Assembly: GCA_910577665.1 (NCBI GenBank)
Contig: CAJTOJ010000007.1
Span: 61,292 to 125,291 of the forward strand
Direction: 5' to 3'
DNA: 64,000 nt
DNA from: an uncultured Acetatifactor sp.
GTDB lineage: Bacteria; Bacillota; Clostridia; Lachnospirales; Lachnospiraceae
Part shown: one piece after another, positions 36,351-45,839 of the stretch
Numbering within the stretch: the first letter of the stretch is position 1
How the letters are laid out: each line of letters starts with the position of its first letter
The notes under the pieces: generated by a model
Databases searched by the model: none
Told to the model about the DNA's origin: nothing
Seen by the model: only the letters and a program-made list of their open reading frames with translations
Made by a program: the position numbers and the translations under genes

Positions 36351-38159
36351 TCAATATCTCCCATACAACACGGCATCCTGGTCCCTCCACAGTTCCTCAT
36401 ACCCGGCCTCCCCGCACATGCGGTCCATCTCTCCCCCGGATAAGGTAAAGAGATAGCGGCTCCTAAGTTCCGTGAAATTCTGCAGCAGATAGTCCGACAT
36501 ACAACAGCTGATCCCCATCCCTTCTGGCAGGCCGTAGAGCAACTGCCAGGGGATATTGGTACTTTCTGTCTCCTGCCCCTTCCGGTCACTGAACACCCAT
36601 ATTACCACATTGCTGTAACCAGGCTTTTCTTCCAAAGTAAGGGATAACACCTCCCCATAAACTTCCTGCCAGGCCTGCACCTGCTCCTGTTGTTCTGGTT
36701 CCACAAAAGGTACCTGGTAATCATAGGGATCCACCGCCATATAGGTGTAAAAATAGGCAAAGGTTACTCCCACCAGCACTGCCTTCTTAAAGGCCACGGT
36801 CTCCATCAACGCCACAAGGAATATCCCTGCCGCCATAAAGGTCAGCAGGTGCTTGCTGCCCTCCGTCAGCTTGTACATGAGAAGCAAGGCGAACAGCATG
36901 GCCACGAAGCTGAAAGCCAGGTGAACCTCTATGACCAGCCGCTTCCCCAGACTCCGGATCTTATCCCCTGCACCAGCCGCCCGCCCAGCCACTTCCCCGG
37001 CAGATTCCCTGTTTCTGCTGCCCGCTTCTTCTCCTCTGGCCATCTTGTTGCCGGCTTCCCCGCTTCCCGTTTCCTTGTTGTCGGCTTCTTCCCTTCCGTC
37101 TATCTTGTTCCCGGTTTTCTTGTTTTTCTTCCCCGGAACCCGGATCCGTTCCCGTCTCCAGCGGAACCAGTCCCTAAGGCTCTGTACACACAGTACACAT
37201 AACATCACCAGATATCCTGCGAAATACGCCCCGGAAGCCAGGCCGGTGCGGAAGCCCTGGACGGTATGTCCGGCGAAATCCCTTCCCATACGGATAAGCT
37301 TCCCCAGGGTAAACCGGATCCCTCCGAACACCCCCCTCTCAAAGAAAGCCTCCACCCAGTCCGTGAAAAACAAGGGTGCAAAATATTCCGCTCCCAGATA
37401 ATGTTTGATCCCGGCATACATACCAAGCACCAGGACCATCACCAGGCAGGAACCAGCCAGTCCCTTCCACCCCTTCCGCTTCACCCAGAAACAGGCAGGC
37501 AGCAGAAGAAACAACAGCATGTAAGGCCTCATCAAGGTCATGACCCCTGCCAGCACAAACAGCAGCACCAGCTTATATGCCTTCTCCTTGTTCAAGTAAT
37601 TGACTGCCAGACTATAAAATGTGATCAGCATGGAAAAGCAGATCACCTCCGGCATCACTGACAGCATATACCGCACAAATGGCGTATAGAGACTAAACAG
37701 TAGCGTGAGGATCCCCAACTGCCTCCAGGTGGGTTTCACCAGCCACACAAACAAAAAACAGCAAAGCATCATCAAGAAAATATTGCAGAGCACCGGGGAC
37801 ATGAGATTCCATCCAAACACCAGCCCCCACAGGATCCAGGGCCATACCAGCACCGGACTCCAGGCTGCAAAGGACAGCTTCAGTGCATGGCTTTCATTAA
37901 AGCCAAAGTACCCGTAAGGGTACCCATACTTCACGATACCTTCCACCTGCTTGTAATAAAACAATTCGTCATTCCATTCCGAACCTGGTAGATATACCTG
38001 CCCGATGGTCTTCCCCTGGGAAGCACAGTACACCACACAACACACCAAAGGAAGCAGGGCCAGAAGTAGCGCTTTTATCATTGTCACATACCGCCTGTCC
38101 CGCTTCCACCAGGCCACACACCTGCCTCCAAAGTGTCCCATTGCCATTCTCCCTTCCAT
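36351..38159 (-). CDS. Large membrane protein with low-complexity insert
   Basis: The 602-residue polytopic protein has an external loop after the first helix (GSEWNDELFYYKQVEGIVKYG), MSVMPEVICFS, TLMRPYMLLFLLL and a soluble C-terminal region. Between helices near residues 340-400 sits a hydrophilic insert built from Gly/Glu/Asn/Lys/Arg (TGNKIDGREEADNKETGSGE, then AGNKMARGEEAG), which is cytoplasmic and probably disordered. The Glu-rich loop after helix 1 again suggests a GT-C-like enzyme; family not recognised. In-frame ATG 38141 follows GGGAG at seven bases and may be the true start. It is the last gene of the 36.3-46.8 kb unit. Confidence 0.65.
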   Translation of the reverse strand: MEGRMAMGHFGGRCVAWWKRDRRYVTMIKALLLALLPLVCCVVYCASQGKTIGQVYLPGSEWNDELFYYKQVEGIVKYGYPYGYFGFNESHALKLSFAAWSPVLVWPWILWGLVFGWNLMSPVLCNIFLMMLCCFLFVWLVKPTWRQLGILTLLFSLYTPFVRYMLSVMPEVICFSMLITFYSLAVNYLNKEKAYKLVLLFVLAGVMTLMRPYMLLFLLLPACFWVKRKGWKGLAGSCLVMVLVLGMYAGIKHYLGAEYFAPLFFTDWVEAFFERGVFGGIRFTLGKLIRMGRDFAGHTVQGFRTGLASGAYFAGYLVMLCVLCVQSLRDWFRWRRERIRVPGKKNKKTGNKIDGREEADNKETGSGEAGNKMARGEEAGSRNRESAGEVAGRAAGAGDKIRSLGKRLVIEVHLAFSFVAMLFALLLMYKLTEGSKHLLTFMAAGIFLVALMETVAFKKAVLVGVTFAYFYTYMAVDPYDYQVPFVEPEQQEQVQAWQEVYGEVLSLTLEEKPGYSNVVIWVFSDRKGQETESTNIPWQLLYGLPEGMGISCCMSDYLLQNFTELRSRYLFTLSGGEMDRMCGEAGYEELWRDQDAVLYGRY

Positions 38160-38297
38160 ACGACAGCGCGCCCTGCCTGTCCGCCAGTTCCTGCCAGGTG
38201 CCAGCCTGCGGATCCTATGCCTCAGCCGGATTGCCCCTGTCCTTCCGCTATCCGATGATCTTTATCCCCAGGTTCTTCTCCCTGCCCGTCAATTCTC

Positions 38298-39287
38298 TCA
38301 TGTTCCGCCAGCTTCCCCGGATTCTCCTGCCTGAAAAGCCTTATCCGCAGTTTCTGCCTGCCTCCCGCCTATCCTCTCCCGGATCACATACTGGGGAGAA
38401 TTGTTCATGCTGATATAAATCCGCCCAATATACTCCCCGATCAGTCCCAGCATCAGCATGATCATGCCTCCGAATATCACAATGGCAGACATAATGGCAG
38501 AAAATCCCATGGGCACATCCGGCAGAACCAGCCGTTTCACAATGGTATAGATTCCATACAGGAACCCGGCAAAGGCACTGAAGGCTCCCAACGCCGTTGC
38601 CACCCGCAGGGGCTTCACGGAAAAAGCCGTAAATCCGTTAAACCACAGTCCCAGCAGCTTTTTTATGGTATAGCCGCTTCTGCCCTCCTCCCGCTCCCTG
38701 TGGTTTACCACCACATTGGTAATATTCCTGGTGGCACGCAGTACCAGGCCGATCACGTACGGGTAAGAATTCTCATATCGGATCATGTCCTCCACCACAA
38801 AACGCTTCACTGCAAAATAGCTGGACACATACAGGTCTGCCGGCTTCCCCAGCATAGTCCTGGTCATCCGCTCATTGACCCTGCTGCCGAAATTGCGGAA
38901 TGCAGAATGCTGCTTATGCTCATATTTCGCATATACTGCATCATACCCTTCCTCCAGCCTGTCAAGCAGCTTGTCCACCTCGTCCGCCGGTGTCTGCCCA
39001 TCGTCATCCAGGCACACCACATAGTCCCCGTCCGAATGTCGCAGTCCTGCCATCAACGCCGCATGCTGCCCAAAATTCCTGGCAAACCCGATTCCCACGA
39101 TATTCCCATGTTCCTGGCAAAGCCTGCGGATCACAGACATGGTACCGTCCGGAGAACAGTCATTGACCAGGATAATCTCATAAGAATATTGTGCCAGGGT
39201 CTTCATTTTTCCTTCGATTTCCGCCACCACATGGGGCAGCGTATGCTCCGAACGGTAGCATGGTATCACAAAACTTATCTTTTTCAT
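38298..39287 (-). CDS. ArnC/GtrB-type polyprenyl-phosphate glycosyltransferase
   Basis: The 329-residue family-2 enzyme has ISFVIPCYRSEHTLP, VNDCSPDGT, the metal motif CLDDDGQTPAD near residue 97 and two C-terminal helices (about 230-300) followed by YIGRIYISMNNSPQYVIRE. This is the layout of ArnC/GtrB transferases loading a sugar on undecaprenyl phosphate. The DDDGQ variant and the YSSYFAVKRF-type region match the ArnC side of the family. ATG 39287 follows AAGGTG; the 11-residue extension upstream has no site. Together with the 6.4 kb enzyme it offers the lipid-linked donor needed by the many GT-C-like proteins. Confidence 0.86.
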   Translation of the reverse strand: MKKISFVIPCYRSEHTLPHVVAEIEGKMKTLAQYSYEIILVNDCSPDGTMSVIRRLCQEHGNIVGIGFARNFGQHAALMAGLRHSDGDYVVCLDDDGQTPADEVDKLLDRLEEGYDAVYAKYEHKQHSAFRNFGSRVNERMTRTMLGKPADLYVSSYFAVKRFVVEDMIRYENSYPYVIGLVLRATRNITNVVVNHREREEGRSGYTIKKLLGLWFNGFTAFSVKPLRVATALGAFSAFAGFLYGIYTIVKRLVLPDVPMGFSAIMSAIVIFGGMIMLMLGLIGEYIGRIYISMNNSPQYVIRERIGGRQAETADKAFQAGESGEAGGT

Positions 39288-39329
39288 ATCTCTACACCTT
39301 CTTGCACCGTACCAATCCATCTCTGAAAC

Positions 39330-39869
39330 TCAATGGATTTTCCATTCCCCTTTCAGTATCCCCATCCACACCATGTCCTGGTATTCCCCCCGGACATAGA
39401 CGTCATCCCGCAGGATACCCTCCTGTTTAAAACCGGCCTTCTCATAGCATCGGATGGCCTGGCCATTCTTCCGGTATGCCCTTAGGAACACTCTGTGTAG
39501 CCCTTCCTCCTCAAAGCAGTACCGCAGCATCAGCTTAGTGGCAGCGGTTCCCACGCCCCTGCCCCTGGAACTTCCTTCGCCAATAAAGATGCCGAATTCC
39601 GCCTTATGGTGCTGCCTGTCCACATCTCTGATATAGACACTGCCCAGGGCAGCATCTGTCTCCTGGTCGCAGATCATCATCTGGACTGCCCTTCCTGTCT
39701 CTATCTGGGTGCGGATCCATTCCCCATGCCCTTCCCGGGTGAAAGTCTCCTGGAAGACAAAGTTCTTCCGGACTTCCTCTGTATTGCGCCAGGCCACAAT
39801 TATGTCCGTGTCCTCCTTTGTCATAAGCCGCAGGTAGATTCCCGCAGCGGGATCCCTGTATTTCTCCAT
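39330..39869 (-). CDS. GNAT N-acetyltransferase (RimJ/RimL-like)
   Basis: The 179-residue GNAT protein has LRLMTKEDTDIIVAWRNTEE at the N-terminus and the acetyl-CoA loop GEGSSRGRGVGTAATKLML, then AYRKNGQAIRCYEKAGFKQEG. ATG 39869 follows GGGAG; an upstream extension overlaps the preceding gene without a site. It lies directly downstream of a DegT-type sugar aminotransferase, so acetylation of a freshly made nucleotide-amino sugar is the natural guess, as in FdtB-FdtC or PseC-PseH pairs. A housekeeping role on another substrate cannot be excluded. Confidence 0.82.
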   Translation of the reverse strand: MEKYRDPAAGIYLRLMTKEDTDIIVAWRNTEEVRKNFVFQETFTREGHGEWIRTQIETGRAVQMMICDQETDAALGSVYIRDVDRQHHKAEFGIFIGEGSSRGRGVGTAATKLMLRYCFEEEGLHRVFLRAYRKNGQAIRCYEKAGFKQEGILRDDVYVRGEYQDMVWMGILKGEWKIH

Positions 39870-39951
39870 CTTCTCTCCCTTTCTTTCCCGGCTTTCCTCT
39901 GCTGCCTGGTTCTCTCTCCCCAGACAGCGGACCACAAGGCATATCTCCTCC

Positions 39952-41049
39952 TCACCGGAATGCATTGCACAGCTGGATCACCCTAGCAATCTCTTCCTCA
40001 TACATCTCCGGAAACAGCGGCAGGGTCACACAGTGCTTTGCCAGAGCCTCTGCATTGGGACAGTCCCCCTCCCGGTAGCCCAGATCCCTGTAAGCCTTCT
40101 GTAAATGGCAGGGCACCGGATAATGCAGATTGCACTCTACCCCGGCATCTGCCATATATTGTACAAACCGGTCCCGTTCCTCCAGCCATATCACAAAGAG
40201 GTGGAACACACTCTCTGTATGCTCCGGGTGGGCCTGCATGGTGATCAAGGGATTGGTGATCTCCCGCAGGTACCGTCTGCCGATCTCCTGGCGTCTTTTG
40301 GTCCACTGGGGCAGGTATCTTAAGCTGACACTTAAGACAGCCCCCTGGATTCCCTCCAGACGGTAATTATACCCCACCTCATCGTGATAATAACGCACGT
40401 CACAGCCCTGGTTCTTCAACCGGGTCATATGCCTGAAATACGCTTCCGACCTACAGGTAACACTTCCACCCTCCCCAAAGGCATACAAGTTCTTGCCGGG
40501 GTAGAAACTAAAGCATCCCAGTTCCCCCAGGGATCCCACATTCCGGCCCTCATACCTGGCCCCATGGGCCTGGGCGCAGTCCTCCACCACAAACAGCCCA
40601 TACCTGTCTGCCACCTTCTTCACACCTCCGAAATCAAATGGCTGCCCATAGAGATGGACACCCAGGATCCCTTTTGTCCGGGGAGAAATCTTCTCCTCCA
40701 GGACTTCCGGATCCAGCTCCCAGGTATCGGCCCTACAGTCCGCAAACACCGGGACTGCCCCTGTATACGATACCCCCCAGGCTGTGGCAATGTAGGTGTT
40801 GGCCGGCACAATGACCTCGTCCCCCGGTCCTACCCCCAATGCCAGCATGGCCAGGTGTAAGGCGGAAGTGCCGTTGTTGACACCGCAGGCGTAAGGAACC
40901 CCCACGTACTGTGCAAACTCCATGTCAAACCGATCCGCGTATGTCCCGCCGGAATAAGCCGTGTCCCGGCATACCGCCTCCATGGCTTCCAGATATGCCT
41001 GCCTGTGGGCCGCAAAATCCCTGCCTATGTCAATCCTTCTGATCTGCAT
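39952..41049 (-). CDS. DegT/DnrJ-type nucleotide-sugar aminotransferase
   Basis: The 365-residue PLP enzyme has GVNNGTSALHLAMLALGVGPG, PANTYIATAWGVSYTGAVP, GVHLYGQPFDF, EDCAQAHGARYEG and the PLP lysine K186 in SFYPGKNLYAFGEGG. YNYRLEGIQGAVLSV completes the family pattern. The VHLYGQP and FYPGKNL variants point to the QdtB/FdtB/DesV side of the family, which aminates C3 keto-sugars, but the substrate cannot be fixed by eye. No 3,4-ketoisomerase is seen nearby. ATG 41049 overlaps the preceding gene by 20 nt. A GNAT gene follows at 82 nt. Confidence 0.85.
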   Translation of the reverse strand: MQIRRIDIGRDFAAHRQAYLEAMEAVCRDTAYSGGTYADRFDMEFAQYVGVPYACGVNNGTSALHLAMLALGVGPGDEVIVPANTYIATAWGVSYTGAVPVFADCRADTWELDPEVLEEKISPRTKGILGVHLYGQPFDFGGVKKVADRYGLFVVEDCAQAHGARYEGRNVGSLGELGCFSFYPGKNLYAFGEGGSVTCRSEAYFRHMTRLKNQGCDVRYYHDEVGYNYRLEGIQGAVLSVSLRYLPQWTKRRQEIGRRYLREITNPLITMQAHPEHTESVFHLFVIWLEERDRFVQYMADAGVECNLHYPVPCHLQKAYRDLGYREGDCPNAEALAKHCVTLPLFPEMYEEEIARVIQLCNAFR

Positions 41050-41824
41050 CCCGCATGTCCCCCTGTGTGCTCTTTCCTGCCCGCCCATTCCGGCCTGGCC
41101 TTTTCCGGTCCTGGTTCCCAAACTCCCTATACAGCCGGGCAATCTGCACCAGGTAATTCCAGATGGTCTTCCATACTTTTACCGTTGTGTTATAATCTTC
41201 CTGCCATTCCACCGGATAGTCCAGGATCTCCACCCCGCTTCGCTCGGCCCTGAGCAGGAATTCAATCATATAGAACCAGCCGTTTTCCTGGCTGCAGGCC
41301 TCCACCAGGGAACGGGCTGTCCTGCTTCGTACAAAGGTAAATCCACAGATGGCATCCGTGGATTTCATCTGTAGAAACATCTTCAGAAGCACCAGCAATC
41401 CTCTGGACGTAATCTTCCGGTACCATTTACGTCCCCTGGTACGGGATTGTCTGGCAAAACGGCTTCCGTTGATGTATTCCACATAGGGAATGGTCTCAAA
41501 GATGTGAATGGACTCTCCCAAATGTCTGATCTGAGTGGACAGATCTATGTCCATATACCCCACCACATCTCCATGGCTTAAGGCTACTCCCCTGCGGAAG
41601 GCAGCCCCCACCCCCCGGACACCGATCCGCTCATATGTTACCCTGGGATACCTGTCACACAGTTTCCGGGCAATCCAAGGAGTCTCATCCTCTGATCCAT
41701 TGTCCACAATGAGGATCTCATACTCCTCAAAGCCAATGGAATCCAGGTAATCCACCGTGCGGGTAACGCCACTCTCCAGCCGCAGCCTCTCATTCAAAAC
41801 AGGGAAAATAATTGTAACCATCAT
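41030..41824 (-). CDS. Family-2 glycosyltransferase
   Basis: The 264-residue GT-A enzyme has MMVTIIFPVLNERLRLESGV, VDNGSEDETPWIAR, ALSHGDVVGYMDIDLS with the metal motif DID near residue 95, and YPVEWQEDYNTTVKVWKT near the end. It lacks C-terminal helices, resembling short DPM1-like soluble transferases. The start is ATG 41824, overlapping the preceding stop as ATGA; the apparent 100-residue N-terminal extension to 42133 is out-of-frame read-through of the neighbour. The 3' end overlaps the aminotransferase start, so three genes here are translationally coupled. Confidence 0.85.
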   Translation of the reverse strand: MMVTIIFPVLNERLRLESGVTRTVDYLDSIGFEEYEILIVDNGSEDETPWIARKLCDRYPRVTYERIGVRGVGAAFRRGVALSHGDVVGYMDIDLSTQIRHLGESIHIFETIPYVEYINGSRFARQSRTRGRKWYRKITSRGLLVLLKMFLQMKSTDAICGFTFVRSRTARSLVEACSQENGWFYMIEFLLRAERSGVEILDYPVEWQEDYNTTVKVWKTIWNYLVQIARLYREFGNQDRKRPGRNGRAGKSTQGDMRDADQKD

Positions 41825-42816
41825 TGCGTCAGCTTCTCCACCCCTTCTATCACATATCTCTGTCTTCTGAAAGATATGTTCAATATCACAGACAAATATT
41901 TGAAAATCAGTGTCAGTATCACAGACAACATAAAAAATCCAAAGGAAATCAATGTCATCAGAGACATCCATCCCTCCACCGGGCGATCCGCACTGAAAAT
42001 GGAATATACGATCCAGCCAAACATCATCAGCAGCACCCCGAACAGCACCAGACTCACCAGCATGGAAAATCTCTCCAGCACATTGGTGAAAATAATCAGG
42101 GTATCCACAGCCAGGATGCTTCTGCTGCCCCACTCCTCACTGCTTTTGCTCCTTTTTGTTGTATCCTTATTGTCATAGAGTATGGTATCTGTCTTCAGCC
42201 CGCAATTCCGGTAAAGAGCCTTCCGGTAGGGGACATAGGCATTCATCTGGTTCACCCGGTTCACTGCACGCCTGGAGATCACCCGGAAGCGCTCCTGTCT
42301 GAGTTTTGCCCTGCCCCTGCTGCCCCAGTTATATACCCTGTAGAAGAGCCGGGAGGAAAGAGGTACCCCGTACCTGGGTGCTGCTGCCACCACATCTATC
42401 CCTTCCAGCGCCCTGCGGTACACTTCCAGGATCAGTTCCGGCGCAAAGTCCATATGGCAGCTGTCAAACTCAAAGAGAAAATCCCCCACCGCAAGGTCAC
42501 ACCCTGCATTCATGGCACTCTCCACACCCTGGTAGAAGCTTAAATGCACCATACTGACCACCGGCCTGTGTGAAGTCCGCTCCAGGAACGCTTTCACCTG
42601 TTCCACCGTATCATCTGTACAGCCATCGTTTACACACACAATCTCATATTTCTCAAAATGCTCCTGTAGCATCTGGCAAAGCTGCTCCAGGAATGCACCT
42701 GCAGTACTACCCTCATTGTGCAGGTACACCACGCAGGAGACAAAATTCTTCTCCCGGTTCTGTTCCCCTGCTTCCATCCTATCCCGCATCCCTGCACCCA
42801 CTTCTTTCTTTCCCAT
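41821..42816 (-). CDS. Family-2 glycosyltransferase with C-terminal helices
   Basis: The 331-residue protein has a GT-A domain with VSCVVYLHNEGS, VNDGCTDDT, and a metal-motif region DFLFEFDSCHMDF near residue 115 that is weaker than DXD. Two or three membrane helices cover about 250-310. The helices put it with membrane-bound initiating or polyprenyl-linked transferases. It overlaps the next GT2 gene by four bases. The atypical FDS motif in place of DXD could mean a different sugar donor or reduced metal use. ATG 42816 has a modest GGAAAACGGA site. Confidence 0.8.
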   Translation of the reverse strand: MGKKEVGAGMRDRMEAGEQNREKNFVSCVVYLHNEGSTAGAFLEQLCQMLQEHFEKYEIVCVNDGCTDDTVEQVKAFLERTSHRPVVSMVHLSFYQGVESAMNAGCDLAVGDFLFEFDSCHMDFAPELILEVYRRALEGIDVVAAAPRYGVPLSSRLFYRVYNWGSRGRAKLRQERFRVISRRAVNRVNQMNAYVPYRKALYRNCGLKTDTILYDNKDTTKRSKSSEEWGSRSILAVDTLIIFTNVLERFSMLVSLVLFGVLLMMFGWIVYSIFSADRPVEGWMSLMTLISFGFFMLSVILTLIFKYLSVILNISFRRQRYVIEGVEKLTQ

Positions 42817-42860
42817 ATCAGTTCCGTTTTCCTTCTGTTTCTCCTATATTCCCCACACAG

Positions 42861-44012
42861 TCACCTGCCCCCCTCATCCAGTGCCTGGTCCAGATCATAC
42901 ACCGTGTTGATCTTGCCGGATAACACACTGACAAAGGTGGGGGCCTTGGACAGATACCGGATCACCGTGGGCCTGGAATCATCTACCTCAGAAGCCTTCA
43001 GGATCGGTTTCATGGAGAACAGGGACTTCTCATAGACAAAACTGTACGCATCCTGCATATACTTCCTGGCCAGTGCAGACATGTATTCCCAGGCACTGGC
43101 CGGCCTGGCCGGACAGTCATTGCAGTTCCCCAGCCAGCGGTCTGTACAGATTCCCTGGGAAGTGCAGGGGAACTGCGGTGTCACATCATAGCTGGTTCTG
43201 TGGGGGGTAAATGTCACGGAAGTCAGGGAATGGAATCCGGTCTTCCCAAAAGGCATAATGGAGAAAAAAGGACCATCCATCACCGTCAGACCAGTCTTAT
43301 GCAGTGCCTCTCCCGCCTTACAGAGGATGATTTCGCACAGTTCATACTTGATACCGAATTCCTGGATTTCCACCCCCCCTTCCACGCACTGTAGTACCTG
43401 GTTTACAGAGGCATAGGTGGCATTCAGCACAAATGGCGCTTCATGGCGCTCCTCTGCCCCATCCGCTTCCTGGCTGGAGGCATACACCTGGTAACAATCC
43501 CCCTGCCTTACTATGCGCCGGATCTGTCTGCCACAGAGGATCTCCACACCAGGATATCCCTCCAGCTCCTCCAGGAAATAGTCCCGCAGAATGTGGGCAT
43601 CATACGTATATTCCCTGGTCAGGAAGGCCCCGTCACATACCCCTTCCTTAAAATAACGTCCCACTGGCAGCGGCTCACAGGGTATCCCCGCATCCGCACA
43701 GAACTTCTGGAATTCCGCCGCGTCTGTCCAGGAAAAATGCCTGGACGTGGCATATACCTGTTGGAAATCCGACAGAATGCAGAATCCGTAATCCTCCACA
43801 AACCGCCGGAAATACCCGGCACTTTTCATGGCCGTGGACAGGGATCTGGGATAATGGTATCCCATATGCACCCTGGCCTGGTTGATATAGGTGGCTCTGC
43901 CAAAAGGCTCCGGATCGATCTCCAGAACCGTTACCTGCTGCCCCTTCCTGGCACAGTATAAAGCGGCATACAGACCGTACAGCCCGGCGCCGATAATCAG
44001 TTTATCTACCAT
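42861..44012 (-). CDS. FAD-dependent oxidoreductase of the DAO-like fold
   Basis: The 383-residue protein begins VDKLIIGAGLYGLYAALYCA, a dinucleotide-binding motif, followed by VTVLEIDPEPFGRATYINQARVHMGYHYP. Residues 280-300 hold a Cys cluster, CTSQGICTDRWLGNCNDC, that is unusual for D-amino-acid-oxidase-like enzymes and might bind metal or form disulphides. Oxidation or dehydrogenation of a sugar or nucleotide sugar is possible because all neighbours are glycan genes, but no substrate is indicated. It lies 44 nt upstream of the GT2 gene in the same transcript. Confidence 0.75.
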   Translation of the reverse strand: MVDKLIIGAGLYGLYAALYCARKGQQVTVLEIDPEPFGRATYINQARVHMGYHYPRSLSTAMKSAGYFRRFVEDYGFCILSDFQQVYATSRHFSWTDAAEFQKFCADAGIPCEPLPVGRYFKEGVCDGAFLTREYTYDAHILRDYFLEELEGYPGVEILCGRQIRRIVRQGDCYQVYASSQEADGAEERHEAPFVLNATYASVNQVLQCVEGGVEIQEFGIKYELCEIILCKAGEALHKTGLTVMDGPFFSIMPFGKTGFHSLTSVTFTPHRTSYDVTPQFPCTSQGICTDRWLGNCNDCPARPASAWEYMSALARKYMQDAYSFVYEKSLFSMKPILKASEVDDSRPTVIRYLSKAPTFVSVLSGKINTVYDLDQALDEGGR

Positions 44013-44063
44013 GGGTCATTCCCCTGCTTCCTGTTTTCCTGCAATCTGTTCTCCCTTTCCGGC

Positions 44064-45839
44064 CTACTTACCATCACAGGCTCCTGCCTGCTGTTTTACC
44101 TTCCGATGCCCTGGCCTTCCACAACACCCTGACAATGCCAGAAAAGGAAATGCCGTCATGGCCGGATAGATATAACGCATCTGCACAGCCGGTCCCAGAA
44201 GCAACGTGATAAAATACCCCAAAACCAGCAATAGAGGCAGACACCGTCCATACTCTCTCCGGATCAGATGCCATCCCAGAAGCAGCAGATACAGCCACAG
44301 CCAGACTCCTGGTACAAACAGATACTTCACCACCGGCAACTTCAAGTAAGCATTCCCATCTGCCCATCGTTCCATCGCCTCAAACAGCCACGGCCACCGG
44401 GAATCCTTGTATATGCCCAGGCTGTTCAAAGCCCCCTCGTCCCAACGGGTCTGCACATATCCCCCTCCGGGACGCTCCTTGCTGACATTGATCCAGGCAT
44501 GGCTCACATCCCCTGGGTACAGGTACCCGGCGTTCAGCGCTAAGAAAGCATTCACGAAATCCCCCGGATACTGGCAAAGCAGGCGCAGGTATGTGGCAAT
44601 GAACTCCCTGGTCCGGTACCTGGCCACATACGTGTTGGTATTGCTCTTCACCGGATCTGCAAATTCGGGCCGGTATCCCTTATATCCTTCATTTAAGATG
44701 AAATCATTGACCAGTGCCTTTTCCTCCGCTCCCATGGTGCCATCATCTTCCTCCAGAACCCCCACCCCTCCATGGTAAAGCATGGTTCTGGCCAACTGCT
44801 GGATGGGCACGCTGAGCATCTCCCGCTTGTCCCCCTGGAGACCACCCACAGCCCGGAACAATATGGCAAGAAGCACACACCCTGCCAGGAAAGCCCCTGC
44901 AGCCCACGCCAGGCTATTAATCCAGAAACGTCTTCTCTCCTTCCCCAAGACCACTCCCGGAAGCAGGCACACCAGAAGTACCATCATCGCGTACTTTCCA
45001 TTGTTCCTGAACAGAATCATCCCCACTGTGGACAGAAAAAATAAAATCCGCATCCCCAGGCCGCTTTCCGTCTCTTTCCTGCCCGCTATTTCCCACAGGG
45101 ACAATACCTGTAGCAGGAAAAAACCTGTGAACACAGTGTCTTTTGTCATAGTGACACTCATATAGAGGTGAAAAGGATAGAACATGCAGACAAGCTGCAC
45201 CACACACAGCCATACGCGCCCCAGCCCATGGGATACCAGTCTGAATACCCCGAAGGCAAATACAGCCGCCAGGAACAGCATCTGTACCAGCCCATAAATA
45301 CCGATACCCGAATTCACATTCCCAAAGATCATCCTGCCCAGTGACATGGCCCCTTTGATGAGCAGCGTGTGCGCAATGGGGTGGTGGTCAATCCAGACCC
45401 CATCTACAATCTGTCCCGTCTGGACCGGGGCGTCATAGGCACAGATCGCCGGATAGTACGCCAGATATACCGGAAGCCATGCCAATACCATAAGCAGAAA
45501 AGAAACCAGGAGCATACTGCCTGCCGGATTCCTGTCCCCTCTGCCTTCCCGCGATACGTCTGGTCTCCCCCCGGAAAGCAGAGACTTCTCTCCCGTCAGG
45601 CATGCATTCCGTCTTTCCGCCAGGAAATAGAGCAGCCGGCACACACACACGCCAGGTGCCACACCTGCTGCCAGACTGGTTCCCAGTATACGGGCTGTGG
45701 TACCCACTGTCCACAGCAGGTTCCCATTCACCGCCAGTTCCCGGCCTGTAATCATGCTAAACAGGAACAAAAATCCCAGACAGCCAAATATCGGATATGC
45801 TATTTTCCTGGAAAGCGTTTTATCACATTGTTTCTTCAT
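44064..45839 (-). CDS. DUF6020-like integral membrane protein
   Basis: The 591-residue protein has a hydrophobic start, a basic cytoplasmic loop (about 75-105), an external loop AYYPAICAYDAPVQTGQIVD with IDHHPIAHTLLIKGAM near residues 130-160, and MTKDTVFTGFFLL near 235. A long external region (about 350-490) is followed by C-terminal helices. The YYPxIxxYD, HHPxxHT and MTKD motifs are those I associate with DUF6020, a family common in Lachnospiraceae glycan loci. Acidic and His residues in the first large loop hint at a GT-C-like active site. It overlaps the upstream GT2 gene by 17 nt. Confidence 0.74.
   Translation of the reverse strand: MKKQCDKTLSRKIAYPIFGCLGFLFLFSMITGRELAVNGNLLWTVGTTARILGTSLAAGVAPGVCVCRLLYFLAERRNACLTGEKSLLSGGRPDVSREGRGDRNPAGSMLLVSFLLMVLAWLPVYLAYYPAICAYDAPVQTGQIVDGVWIDHHPIAHTLLIKGAMSLGRMIFGNVNSGIGIYGLVQMLFLAAVFAFGVFRLVSHGLGRVWLCVVQLVCMFYPFHLYMSVTMTKDTVFTGFFLLQVLSLWEIAGRKETESGLGMRILFFLSTVGMILFRNNGKYAMMVLLVCLLPGVVLGKERRRFWINSLAWAAGAFLAGCVLLAILFRAVGGLQGDKREMLSVPIQQLARTMLYHGGVGVLEEDDGTMGAEEKALVNDFILNEGYKGYRPEFADPVKSNTNTYVARYRTREFIATYLRLLCQYPGDFVNAFLALNAGYLYPGDVSHAWINVSKERPGGGYVQTRWDEGALNSLGIYKDSRWPWLFEAMERWADGNAYLKLPVVKYLFVPGVWLWLYLLLLGWHLIRREYGRCLPLLLVLGYFITLLLGPAVQMRYIYPAMTAFPFLALSGCCGRPGHRKVKQQAGACDGK

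Noticed and set aside
41825..42133. Long N-terminal extension of the 41.0 kb glycosyltransferase
   Set aside because: Out-of-frame read-through of the preceding GT2 gene; the GT-A domain begins exactly at ATG 41824.
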